This document shows, piece by piece, positions 23,600 through 32,018 of a stretch of 47,586 nucleotides of DNA (positions are counted from its first letter, which is position 1; each line of letters opens with the position of its first letter). The DNA comes from UBA4951 sp963652335 (lineage in GTDB: Bacteria; Bacillota_I; Bacilli_A; RFN20; CAG-826): NCBI GenBank assembly GCA_963652335.1, contig CAVJSS010000006.1:1-47586 (forward strand), in the 5' to 3' direction. Position numbers and translations under genes: made by a program. The notes under the pieces were generated by a model. The model made no database searches, was not told the DNA's origin, and saw nothing but the letters and a program-made list of their open reading frames with translations.

Positions 23600-26328
23600 A
23601 AGACATCGAATCCATTAAACGCCATAACTTCAGGCTCATATTCCTAGGCCTTTCTTTATTGACGGGATTCTTTTTCATTTCCTTGTTTTCCAAGCATGCT
23701 TATTACCTGGCAAGATGGATCGGATATGTCATCGGTTTGACGGGATATTGGATAGGATTGCCGTTGCTTTTGTTCTTTTTCCTATCATGTTTCGTCCTGG
23801 GGCACAAGCCGAAATGGCTTGGGATCCGCCTTTCTATCGGCATAGTCATAACATTGCTTGGCATATCGATCATATGGGCTTTTGCCGGACTTAAGGGCGA
23901 AACCAATTTCGATTATTCCGTCTACTATTCCGCCTTCGATGCCAAAACCAACATCCTTTTCACCAATGAGATAGGCGGCGGACTGTTAGGCACCTTATTG
24001 GCATCTTGTTTCAAGGCGACCGGAGTCGATGCTTTAGTTTACGTCTTCGCTCTCATAATCCTTTTGGGAGGCTTGGTCATAACCTTCCTTCCTTTGATAA
24101 TCTCATTGGCCAAAAAATGCGCAGCAAAGAGAGCAATCAACCGTTCGAAAAAGGCTCAAAACAAAGCGGAAGCCAAACAAAAAGAAAAAGAAGAAAAACA
24201 AATAAGAGAAAATACGTCGACCTATTTAGAATCCTTGGGTATCCAATCGAATCCTAAGGAAAGACCGACGTTGGAAAGGCCGACGCTTGGCTTTGAAAGC
24301 AATCAAAACGCCCGAATGTCCAGAATCGAAGAAAGAGAGATGGCCGACGTTCCTTTCGCTCCGAAAAAAGAGATATGCGAAGAACCTCGTTTTGTAAACA
24401 ACGGCCAGCAAGCCAAAGAAGCCGTCTTCATCATAAAGCCGAAAGAGAGCGAGCAAAAAACGATTTCAAGGAACATAGATCCTTTTAATTCGAATCAAAA
24501 CGTTTCTTTTAAAGCCCAAAAGCAAAAAGAAGGAGTCATAAACGTGACTGAGCAAGCCGAAGAACAATCTCAGCCAATCGAAACCCCGAAAATCATCGAA
24601 AAGCAGAGAACCATCGAAGTTCCCGCTCAATTCAAGGCTCAGGAAGCCGATGAAGAAACCAAAGAAGAGCAATTCGATGAAGAGTCTAATGGAAAAGACG
24701 AATATTTCAAAGAAGTCGCTTCTGAGCCAACATTCATGAATCACATTCCGCAAAACAATCAAAACCCTATCAAAGAAACCCCAAAAGCCGCAGAATCATC
24801 TTCATTTCCCAAAGCCAAAGCTCGCCCACCTTATATCCTTCCTGGCTTGGATTTATTGAAGGACTATGATAACGAAGAAGCCAAAGAAGCCCAATTAAGC
24901 GAATGCGAAGGCCGCAAAGAAAAGATCAACAAGGTTTTCCAAAACCTCAAAATCGGCGCCCACGTCGTTTCCTACGAAGTTGGCCCATCCGTGACCAGAT
25001 ACAACATCGAAACGGATGACGACGTCCTTCCTGGCATCATCAACAAGTCAGTCAACAAAATCCGCTCCGCTCTAGGCGGCGTAACAGCCAATTACGAAGA
25101 ATCTGTCATAGGTTCCATGTATTCGGCTTTGGAAATCCCAAACGAGCAAAGGATGACCGTTTCTTTGAAGGAAGTCATATCCGCTTTGCCTCCGCTTAGC
25201 GAAAAAACCCGTACCTATATTCCTTTCGGCGAAGCGATATCTGGGTCATTTTATTCCGCCGACCTCACCGAATTCCCACATATGCTTGTGGCGGGAACCA
25301 CAGGCTCTGGCAAATCGGTTTACAACAATTCGGTAATTCTTTCCCTTTTGATGAGGAATAGGCCGGAAGATCTGAAATTGGTCATGGTTGACCCAAAACA
25401 AGTCGAATTCATGATGTTTGAGGACATACCTCATCTTCTTTGCCCAATCATCACCGATCCGAAAGAAGCCAAAGTAGCCATCGAGAAACTGGTCGAAGAG
25501 ATGGAAAGAAGGAACTCCATCATTAGGAAAGCCGGGGTCAAAAAGCTCTCGGAATATAACAAATTCGCCAAAGAACATGGCTATGAGACCCTTCCTTATA
25601 TCGTTTTCGTCGTCGATGAATTCGCCGACCTTATGATGACTTGCAAGGGGGTCGACGAGCTAATAGCCCGCTTGGCTGGCAAATCCAGAAGCAGCGGCAT
25701 CCATATGATCATCTGCACCCAACGCCCTTCCGTCGATGTCATCTCCGGAGTCATCAAAGCCAACATCATCGTCCGCGTCGCCTTATCCGTATCCTCCCCA
25801 ACCGATTCCATTACCATCCTAGGCGAAGGCGGAGCCGAGAATCTGGCAGGCTATGGCGACATGCTCGTCACTTGCGGCCAAGTGATCAGAAACGCCAATT
25901 TCAGGGCCCAGGGATGCTATGTCGATAACGATGAAATAAGAGACGTCGTCAATTTCATAAAATCCCAGCAAACCGTCGAATATGATCCTCGTTTCATGGA
26001 TTTAAGCGGAAAAGTTGTGGATGTAACCCCATCCCGCTCCAAGACCGAATATGGCATGAACGCTGGAACGGAAAGAGACGACCCGATATATGAAGAAGTC
26101 AAAGAAAAGGTCATGCGCTGCGAATATTATTCGATGAGCAGAATGAATAGGGAATTCCATTTCGGCTATACCCGTTCTGGAAAAATCTTCCAATGGCTCA
26201 AAGAAGATGGCATCATAGAAGATGATGACAACAAAGCCAATTCCCGAGGCTGCAAGGTGTTGATCCGTGTTTCTGACGACATGGACAATCCTGGCTCCAG
26301 CGACAATTCCGACTTCATCCCATCCTGA
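23596..26328 (+). CDS. ftsK: FtsK/SpoIIIE DNA translocase
   Basis: A 910-residue septal DNA pump. Seen in order: several N-terminal membrane helices (about 10-180), a long charged Lys/Glu/Gln linker (about 190-420), the alpha/beta motor with Walker A GTTGSGKSVYNNSVI (near 568) and Walker B VFVVDEFADLMM (near 674), and a C-terminal winged-helix gamma domain (MNREFHFGYTRSGKIFQWL) that reads chromosome polarity sequences. It clears DNA from the division septum; whether it also serves sporulation cannot be judged here. It overlaps the RNase J-like gene by ATGA, and no separate promoter is seen, so both are likely co-transcribed. Confidence 0.96.
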   Translation: MKDIESIKRHNFRLIFLGLSLLTGFFFISLFSKHAYYLARWIGYVIGLTGYWIGLPLLLFFFLSCFVLGHKPKWLGIRLSIGIVITLLGISIIWAFAGLKGETNFDYSVYYSAFDAKTNILFTNEIGGGLLGTLLASCFKATGVDALVYVFALIILLGGLVITFLPLIISLAKKCAAKRAINRSKKAQNKAEAKQKEKEEKQIRENTSTYLESLGIQSNPKERPTLERPTLGFESNQNARMSRIEEREMADVPFAPKKEICEEPRFVNNGQQAKEAVFIIKPKESEQKTISRNIDPFNSNQNVSFKAQKQKEGVINVTEQAEEQSQPIETPKIIEKQRTIEVPAQFKAQEADEETKEEQFDEESNGKDEYFKEVASEPTFMNHIPQNNQNPIKETPKAAESSSFPKAKARPPYILPGLDLLKDYDNEEAKEAQLSECEGRKEKINKVFQNLKIGAHVVSYEVGPSVTRYNIETDDDVLPGIINKSVNKIRSALGGVTANYEESVIGSMYSALEIPNEQRMTVSLKEVISALPPLSEKTRTYIPFGEAISGSFYSADLTEFPHMLVAGTTGSGKSVYNNSVILSLLMRNRPEDLKLVMVDPKQVEFMMFEDIPHLLCPIITDPKEAKVAIEKLVEEMERRNSIIRKAGVKKLSEYNKFAKEHGYETLPYIVFVVDEFADLMMTCKGVDELIARLAGKSRSSGIHMIICTQRPSVDVISGVIKANIIVRVALSVSSPTDSITILGEGGAENLAGYGDMLVTCGQVIRNANFRAQGCYVDNDEIRDVVNFIKSQQTVEYDPRFMDLSGKVVDVTPSRSKTEYGMNAGTERDDPIYEEVKEKVMRCEYYSMSRMNREFHFGYTRSGKIFQWLKEDGIIEDDDNKANSRGCKVLIRVSDDMDNPGSSDNSDFIPS

Positions 26329-26408
26329 AAGTTCTTAAGATTGAATAGGCTTAGCAACCGCCTTTTCATAACAAAACGATGAAATTTCCCCTAAGAAGGA
26401 GAATATTT

Positions 26409-26690
26409 ATGATTTCATCTGTTTTCGTCTCAGGGCGGTTGGGTGAGAAAATATCGGACAACCTCCGATATGTCGAAGTCGACCGGCCCATTCCCGAGAA
26501 AGGCAAATTCGTCACCGATTCCTTTTTGGTCAAAAGCCAATCTTATGAATCTTCCCCATTCATCAAGGAACCAAAGGGTGCTTACATTTGCTTTAAGGGA
26601 AGAATCGAAAACGATCTTGATCACGGCTTAATCATCGTCATGGAAATCGATGAGATGTATCGCTTCCCCGAAGGGACGAGACGCATCTAA
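26409..26690 (+). CDS. Small protein of unknown function
   Basis: A 93-residue protein starting at 26409, with AAGAAGGAGA 8 bases upstream; an earlier in-frame ATG (26379) lacks a ribosome-binding site. The sequence is mixed beta/alpha with FVSGRLGEKISDNLRYVEVD at the start and GAYICFKGRIENDLDHGLII later, a pattern that could be an OB-fold (single-strand DNA-binding-like) domain. This is only a guess from the look of the strands. It lies 80 bases after ftsK and ends in a strong terminator, so it may be the last gene of the rnj-like/ftsK unit. Confidence 0.75.
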   Translation: MISSVFVSGRLGEKISDNLRYVEVDRPIPEKGKFVTDSFLVKSQSYESSPFIKEPKGAYICFKGRIENDLDHGLIIVMEIDEMYRFPEGTRRI

Positions 26691-26694
26691 GACA

Positions 26695-26718
26695 AACGGT
26701 CCTTCGGGGCCGTTTTTT
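26695..26718 (+). terminator. Intrinsic terminator with UUCG tetraloop
   Basis: AACGGTCC and GGGCCGTT form an 8-bp stem (one G-U pair) closed by a TTCG tetraloop, followed by TTTT. A very stable design. Confidence 0.92.
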
Positions 26719-26730
26719 AAATTTGATTTG

Positions 26731-26746
26731 ACGCATGCGTATACGC
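26731..26746. repeat. Two overlapping 10-bp palindromes
   Basis: ACGCATGCGT (26731-26740) and GCGTATACGC (26737-26746) are each perfect 10-bp palindromes sharing four bases. They stand out as a GC-richer patch in an AT-rich intergenic region of about 340 bases and could bind a regulator of the downstream ABC importer. Confidence 0.45.
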
Positions 26747-26839
26747 GCTTATAAGCATGTGAAAAGCGATAAAAATTTCTCCATTGGGGTGAACAAATAT
26801 TCACTTTTTTAATGTAAGCGTTTTTCATAAATAACACAT

Positions 26840-26861
26840 ATGATATATAAATATATATCAT
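26840..26861. repeat. 22-bp AT-rich perfect palindrome upstream of the ABC importer
   Basis: ATGATATATA, AA, TATATATCAT: two perfect 10-bp arms around two bases. It lies about 70 bases before the -35 box of the importer's promoter. Metal or sugar repressors often use AT-rich operators, but nothing in the sequence ties this one to a known family. Confidence 0.5.
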
Positions 26862-26929
26862 AAATTTATGTAAGAAATTGAAAACACCAAATTAAGAATT
26901 TTCTCATCCGTTAGCGTGTTTCCACTCTA

Positions 26930-26958
26930 TTTACAAGATTTTCCGATATTTGTAGAAT
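26930..26958 (+). promoter_or_regulatory. Promoter of the ABC importer operon
   Basis: TTTACA (26930-26935), a 17-base spacer and TAGAAT (26953-26958). The leader of about 65 bases contains a TAAGTG/CACTTA hairpin (26971-26993) and AGGAGG, which is a rather long 12 bases from the ATG. Confidence 0.75.
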
Positions 26959-27030
26959 TAAGTCGTCTTATAAGTGATTCGTCAGAACACTTAATCAATT
27001 TTTAGGAAACATAGGAGGTTTTTCACACAA

Positions 27031-28353
27031 ATGAATTCTAAAAAATTGTTAGTACTTGCCGCCGGGCTTTTGTCAATGACAACGTTGGCATCTTGCGGCG
27101 ATAACTCCGGCGTCGATTCCAAACGCGTTCAAGATATCATCGAACAAGCGCAGAAGATGGACAAAGCAGACCTTTATAAGAAGGCAATGGAAGAAATCAA
27201 CGGCAAATCATTCGTCGTCGTCGCCAATTCTTCCCGTATGAAGGATTCCGCTCCGGCTTGGAAGACTTATTGCCAAACCAATTTCGATTCCACGTTCGAT
27301 TTCACCTTCACTACCACTCAGCCGAAGAACAACCAGATCTTCTCCCAAATCAAAGGAGATGTCACCGGCACCAACCACAACATCTCCATGACCCTCATCC
27401 AAGATGGCTCCCAGATCAAATCCAAGATGACCAAGACCGGTTATCTTCTCAACTACATTCCAAAAGAATGGGATGGCAATAAAGCCAACGATGGCGAGCC
27501 ATTGGCCCTCCAATCCTTATCCAAGGTCTTTGCCTACAATAATGGCACGGGTGTTGAAGGCGCCCAAAAAGTCTCTTATGGCAACGTCTGGGATTTCGCC
27601 CTCGATACCAGCACCCAATTCATGGCTCCTTCTTCCGAACCAGTCGGACAAAACTTCTTATACATGCTGACTCGCTCCGATTACGCAAAGGTCATGAAAG
27701 AAGCCTATGATGCCCTTCCACAAGCCAGCAAAGACAAAGTGGACGCCACCCTTAAAGACACCAATGCTGGCATCGACGCCGTCATGGCCGATGGAAACTT
27801 CACCGATGCCAACGTCAAATATTCTCTAGCTTGGATCTACAATTTCCTTAAGACCTACACCAAAGTCTCGGATGACGGGCCTATCAGTCAGAACATCACC
27901 AAGAAAGACGCCGGTGGATCCGCTGCCTTATTGGTCTATTCCAAATTCCGTTCCATCACCGAAACCGAAACCACTTCCTGCAAGCCAATCGATGTCGCTG
28001 CTTATCAAACCGGTTATGTCGGCATCGGCGGATATATGTACAAACACTATCTCCAAGTCTTAGCCACCTCTCCATATCCGTGGACTTCCTGCGCTTTGAT
28101 CAACTGGATGGTCACCGAAAAAGATGGCTTCTATCCTTGGGGCAAAGACGCCGGTGGCTATTCTTCCAGCAAGACCGTCCAAGCCAATTTCGACCATTCC
28201 AACGATGGCGGAACCGATTTCCCAGTCAAGAACGACAAAGGTTATGATTGGTGGACTTCCAACGAATCCGGCAAAGGACGCCTCGTCATCGAAGATGGCG
28301 AATATTGCGATTCCGTCTCCTCTGTCATGGCAGACTGGATTTCTTATCTATGA
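27031..28353 (+). CDS. ABC importer substrate-binding lipoprotein
   Basis: A 440-residue exported lipoprotein: MNSKK, a hydrophobic core and lipobox LASC with the lipidated Cys at 22. The mature part is Thr/Asn/Asp-rich with Trp- and Tyr-containing segments near the end (YPWTSCALINWM, KGYDWWTSN), typical of extracellular solute-binding proteins. It is followed by a fused double permease and an ATPase, the layout of Fbp/Pot/Thi-type importers, so it should capture the ligand outside the membrane. Ligand unknown: iron, a polyamine, a phosphonate or a sugar phosphate are all possible. Codon use is C-ending biased, suggesting high expression. Confidence 0.85.
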   Translation: MNSKKLLVLAAGLLSMTTLASCGDNSGVDSKRVQDIIEQAQKMDKADLYKKAMEEINGKSFVVVANSSRMKDSAPAWKTYCQTNFDSTFDFTFTTTQPKNNQIFSQIKGDVTGTNHNISMTLIQDGSQIKSKMTKTGYLLNYIPKEWDGNKANDGEPLALQSLSKVFAYNNGTGVEGAQKVSYGNVWDFALDTSTQFMAPSSEPVGQNFLYMLTRSDYAKVMKEAYDALPQASKDKVDATLKDTNAGIDAVMADGNFTDANVKYSLAWIYNFLKTYTKVSDDGPISQNITKKDAGGSAALLVYSKFRSITETETTSCKPIDVAAYQTGYVGIGGYMYKHYLQVLATSPYPWTSCALINWMVTEKDGFYPWGKDAGGYSSSKTVQANFDHSNDGGTDFPVKNDKGYDWWTSNESGKGRLVIEDGEYCDSVSSVMADWISYL

Positions 28354-28390
28354 TGCCTGACTAAGGCACCTAGAGTTGTCTGATTGAAAC

Positions 28391-28431
28391 GAAAGGGACA
28401 ATCTCCGAATGGATGATTGTCTCTTTCTCTT
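28391..28431 (+). terminator. Strong hairpin between binding protein and permease genes
   Basis: GAAAGGGACAATC and GATTGTCTCTTTC form a 13-bp stem with one G-U pair and an 11-base loop, followed by TCTT. As in other importer operons, it would stop or stabilise most transcripts after the binding-protein gene, giving more binding protein than permease. Confidence 0.75.
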
Positions 28432-28448
28432 AAAACAAAGGAGCGCTT

Positions 28449-30275
28449 ATGGAAGCTTGTTTGAAAAACAAGAGGCCTTCCGGCTTTAGAAAATTCTTCA
28501 ATAAAATAGCTACCTTTTTTTCCAAACCCCAAAACATCATTTTGACCATCTTCGCAGTGGTTTTGACCGTTTTGGTCTTCGTTCCTATCTTCTCCGTTTT
28601 CCGCGATACCTTCATCATCCACGAAGGCGCCGCTTTGGAAGATAGGGGCGATAACGTCGCCGGAACATTATCCGGATATAGTTGGGGAAGGATGTTCGTT
28701 GGCACCTATGCCAAAAAGAATTTCTGGATCCCGCTTGGCAATACGTTGCTCATGGCTGCCCTATCATGCGTCTTCGCCGTAGTTTTCGGCGGGCTCGTGG
28801 CTTATTTGGTGACCAGAACCAACCTCAAGATGAAAAAATGGATATCCGCAGTCTTCATCTTCCCTTACGTAATGCCTCAATGGACGCTTGCAATGGTTTG
28901 GAAAAATCTGTTCGATAGCGTCGCTGTCACAGGCAGCAGAAACGGCATGTTCGCCGCCTTGCTTGGCGTTGAGATGCCATTATGGTGGTCGGCTGGCCTT
29001 TTCCCATGCGCATTGGTGATGGGCCTCCATTATGCCCCATTCGCTTATATTCTTATCGGCGGTATATTCAGAAACATGGATGCCAACCTCGAAGAGGCTG
29101 CCACGATCTTGAATACCCCAAAACACAAAATCTTCGCCAAAGTAACTTTGCCGATGGTCAAACCAGCCATTCTTTCAACCGTTTTGCTGGTCTTCTCTTC
29201 GGCTATGGGCTCGTATCCGGTTCCACATTATCTAGGCACGGCGGCCAATAACTACGAATTCACTACCCTGGCCACCAAATACATGGATCTTAACGTCAAC
29301 AACCCAGCCGGAGCTTCCATAATCTCGGTCATCATGATGATAATCGGATTCGGAATTCTCATTCTTAACCAAGTATCCACTTCAGGAAGAAAGCAATTCA
29401 CGACCGTTTCTGGTAAATCCGGGCAAGTCTCCAAAGTCAATTTGGGCAAAGCCGGAAAATGGGTCATCGGCGTGGTTTTGGTCATCGTCACTGCCTTCAC
29501 TTCGATTTTCCCTATCATTTCATTCGCTTTGGAAACCTTCTTGGAAAACCCTGGTGATTATTCTTCATTGACTCTCAAATGGTGGATTTTCAACGAACAA
29601 GGAGCCGAAAACGGTTTATATGGCAACTTGGGCATTCTCTATAATCAGAACATTTGGAAATCGTTCGGCGGATCTGTTTTGGTTGCCTTCCTTTCGGCGT
29701 TATTCGCCGGAACCATCGGCACGTTGATCGGCTATGCAGTCTCCAAGAACAGAAAATCCAAATTCGCCAATTACGTAAACAGCGTGGCTTTCTTGCCTTA
29801 TTTGCTCCCATCACTGTCCGTTGGCGCGGCATTCTTCGTCATCGGAACCAACTTAGGCATTTGGAACACCGTTTTCCTTCTCGTATTGGTCGGAACCGTC
29901 AAATACATACCATTCGCTTCCCGCGCTTCTTTGAATTCGATGCTTCAGCTTAGCAACGAAATCGAAGAATCAGCGATAATCCAAGACATTCCTTGGTTCA
30001 AACGCATGTTCAGGATCATCGTCCCGATCCAAAAATCATCCATCATGTCGGGATTTTTGCTCCCATTTATCTCAGCGATGAGAGAATTGACCTTATTCAT
30101 GATGCTGGCCGTCGATACCAGATTGGCTACCTTGCAATTGGGCTATTTCGACGAAATGGGCTTATATGCGTTCTCAAGCGCCATCAACTTGATCCTTGTC
30201 GTTTTCATCCTTGTCTTCAACGCCATCATCAACAAACTCACCGGCGCTTCGTTAGACAAGGGCATCGGAGGTTAA
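28449..30275 (+). CDS. ABC importer permease with two fused transmembrane domains
   Basis: A 608-residue membrane protein that holds two binding-protein-dependent permease domains in one chain, like FbpB/ThiP. Each half carries a coupling-helix motif for the ATPase: EEAATILNTPKHKIFAKVTLP near residue 218 and EESAIIQDIPWFKRMFRIIVP near 510. About twelve hydrophobic helices are visible. It forms the membrane channel for the ligand delivered by the preceding lipoprotein. RBS AAAGGAG. Only three bases separate it from the ATPase gene. Confidence 0.92.
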   Translation: MEACLKNKRPSGFRKFFNKIATFFSKPQNIILTIFAVVLTVLVFVPIFSVFRDTFIIHEGAALEDRGDNVAGTLSGYSWGRMFVGTYAKKNFWIPLGNTLLMAALSCVFAVVFGGLVAYLVTRTNLKMKKWISAVFIFPYVMPQWTLAMVWKNLFDSVAVTGSRNGMFAALLGVEMPLWWSAGLFPCALVMGLHYAPFAYILIGGIFRNMDANLEEAATILNTPKHKIFAKVTLPMVKPAILSTVLLVFSSAMGSYPVPHYLGTAANNYEFTTLATKYMDLNVNNPAGASIISVIMMIIGFGILILNQVSTSGRKQFTTVSGKSGQVSKVNLGKAGKWVIGVVLVIVTAFTSIFPIISFALETFLENPGDYSSLTLKWWIFNEQGAENGLYGNLGILYNQNIWKSFGGSVLVAFLSALFAGTIGTLIGYAVSKNRKSKFANYVNSVAFLPYLLPSLSVGAAFFVIGTNLGIWNTVFLLVLVGTVKYIPFASRASLNSMLQLSNEIEESAIIQDIPWFKRMFRIIVPIQKSSIMSGFLLPFISAMRELTLFMMLAVDTRLATLQLGYFDEMGLYAFSSAINLILVVFILVFNAIINKLTGASLDKGIGG

Positions 30276-30278
30276 TTT

Positions 30279-31922
30279 ATGCCAAAAATCGTATTAGAAC
30301 ACGTTACCAAAAGATGGGGCAATTATTATGGCGTCGATGATTTGAATCTTATTATCGACGACAATTCATTCGTTACTTTGCTAGGGCCTTCGGGATGTGG
30401 CAAAACGACCACATTGAGGATGATTGCCGGCTTAGAAACCCCGACGAGCGGGAAGATAACCATCGGAGACCGCGTCGTTTTCGATTCCGAGATGGGAATC
30501 AACGTCCCTGCCAGCAAAAGAAAAGTCGGCTTCTTATTCCAAAACTATGCCTTATGGCCGAATATGACGGTTTATCAAAACATTTCCTTTGGGTTGAAGA
30601 ACATCAAAGAAGAAATGCCTACTTATGAATATGAATATGTCATGCATAACACCTTGGCCAAATTATTATCCAATCCCGAAGATATCGTTCCGGTCATCAA
30701 CGATTGTATCGACAAGAAAGGGAAATTGGATGAGAAGAAGGCCCTGGTTCGCTTAATCGATGCCTTTGACATTTCCATGATCACCGCGAAAGTTTTGTTT
30801 GCGATGGATCTTCATAAAACCAAAACAAGCGAAGAACTACATAATTTGGCTGCTTCTTTGATAAAACAAGAAGAAGAAAAAGCCGCTCAGCTGAAAGCCA
30901 AATACGAAGCCAAAGGCTTGAAATTGGCCGAAAATGGCGAAGTGCTCAAAAACGGCGAATCGATCATAGCCAAACGCCGTTTGTATAAAGAAGAGCTCGA
31001 TTTGGCCGTCCGCCGCTCCTCCAGAAAAGTCAAAATCGGCGAATTCATGGACCGTTACCCAGCCGAATTGTCCGGCGGTCAACAACAACGCGTCGCCATC
31101 GCCAGAACCTTGGCCCCAGCCCCTGCTGTCTTGTTCATGGACGAACCTTTGTCCAATTTGGATGCCAAACTTCGTTTGGAGATGCGCTCCGAATTGCAGA
31201 GATTGCATATCACCACTGGTTCGACGTTCGTTTACGTTACCCATGATCAATTGGAAGCCATGACCTTGGCCACCAAAATCTGTTTGATCAACAACGGCGT
31301 CCTTCAACAATATGAACCGCCTCTCGATATCTATTACGGTCCAAAGAACCTTTTCGTCGCCGACTTTATCGGGAACCCAAGCATCAACTTGATCGAAGCA
31401 AAAGCCAAGCAACAAGAAGATGGGACTTTGGATTTATGCTTATTCGATGATCTAAAAGCCAGATTCTCGTTCAATACTCCGATCGACATCGAAACGTATC
31501 ATCGCAAATTGGATGAGACATTGGCCAAAGAAGCCGAAAAAGAAGCTGCCGACAAAGCGGCCGGAAAGGTTGAAAAATCCAACAAAGACAAACCTTTCAA
31601 ATACCATATCCAAAGAGTCGAGGAAATAAGGAAGAAAGACCATGTCGAACTCACTCATGAAGACGTGGTGGCAGCCGTTAGGCCAGAATTCATCAAATTC
31701 AACGAAAACGGGCAATTCGAAGGAACCATCTATTCGGCGATGCCTGCCGGAATGGAAACGACGGTCAAGATCAAAATCGGCAATTATCTGATTACCGGCG
31801 TCATCTTCGGCGGCGTTTCCTATAAGATCGATCAAAAGATTCGCTTCGATTTCACCGGAGACGACATCCTTATCTTCGATAGGAAAACGACTCGTTTGAT
31901 CGGCGAAGGCAAATTTCATTGA
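30279..31922 (+). CDS. ABC importer ATPase with a large insertion in the helical domain
   Basis: A 547-residue energy-coupling ATPase. Walker A GPSGCGKTT (about 38-46), Q-loop FLFQNYALWP (about 83-92), signature LSGGQQQRVAIART (about 263-276), Walker B VLFMDEPLSNLDAKL (about 283-297) and the switch His in VTHDQLEAM are all intact. Normally about 50 residues separate Q-loop and signature; here about 175 do, so roughly 125 residues are inserted (about 100-250), Lys/Glu-rich and helical. The C-terminal regulatory (TOBE-like) part also carries an Ala/Lys/Glu-rich insertion near 405-430. RBS TCGGAGG. It powers the importer encoded just upstream. Confidence 0.93.
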   Translation: MPKIVLEHVTKRWGNYYGVDDLNLIIDDNSFVTLLGPSGCGKTTTLRMIAGLETPTSGKITIGDRVVFDSEMGINVPASKRKVGFLFQNYALWPNMTVYQNISFGLKNIKEEMPTYEYEYVMHNTLAKLLSNPEDIVPVINDCIDKKGKLDEKKALVRLIDAFDISMITAKVLFAMDLHKTKTSEELHNLAASLIKQEEEKAAQLKAKYEAKGLKLAENGEVLKNGESIIAKRRLYKEELDLAVRRSSRKVKIGEFMDRYPAELSGGQQQRVAIARTLAPAPAVLFMDEPLSNLDAKLRLEMRSELQRLHITTGSTFVYVTHDQLEAMTLATKICLINNGVLQQYEPPLDIYYGPKNLFVADFIGNPSINLIEAKAKQQEDGTLDLCLFDDLKARFSFNTPIDIETYHRKLDETLAKEAEKEAADKAAGKVEKSNKDKPFKYHIQRVEEIRKKDHVELTHEDVVAAVRPEFIKFNENGQFEGTIYSAMPAGMETTVKIKIGNYLITGVIFGGVSYKIDQKIRFDFTGDDILIFDRKTTRLIGEGKFH

Positions 31923-31930
31923 TAAACATC

Positions 31931-31974
31931 AATGCCCTAAGTCCTCCAAAAGGGATAAAGGGCATTTTCTTTTT
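31931..31974 (+). terminator. Intrinsic terminator of the ABC importer operon
   Basis: AATGCCCT (31931-31938) pairs with AGGGCATT (31959-31966), enclosing a small inner hairpin (TCCT/AGGGA), then TTCTTTTT. Confidence 0.8.
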
Positions 31975-31980
31975 GCCTAT

Positions 31981-32008
31981 TTGACATAACGGATAACTGC
32001 GATAAACT
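31981..32008 (+). promoter_or_regulatory. Promoter of plsC with very short or no leader
   Basis: Perfect TTGACA (31981-31986), a 16-base spacer and TAAACT (32003-32008). The ATG at 32019 is 10 bases after the -10 box, so the leader should be about 0-4 bases and hold no ribosome-binding site. Confidence 0.65.
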
Positions 32009-32018
32009 AAGAGCCGTT

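Noticed and set aside
24180..24830. Linker of FtsK considered as a gene fusion or a separate gene
   Set aside because: Charged low-complexity linkers of variable length are normal between the membrane and motor parts of FtsK.
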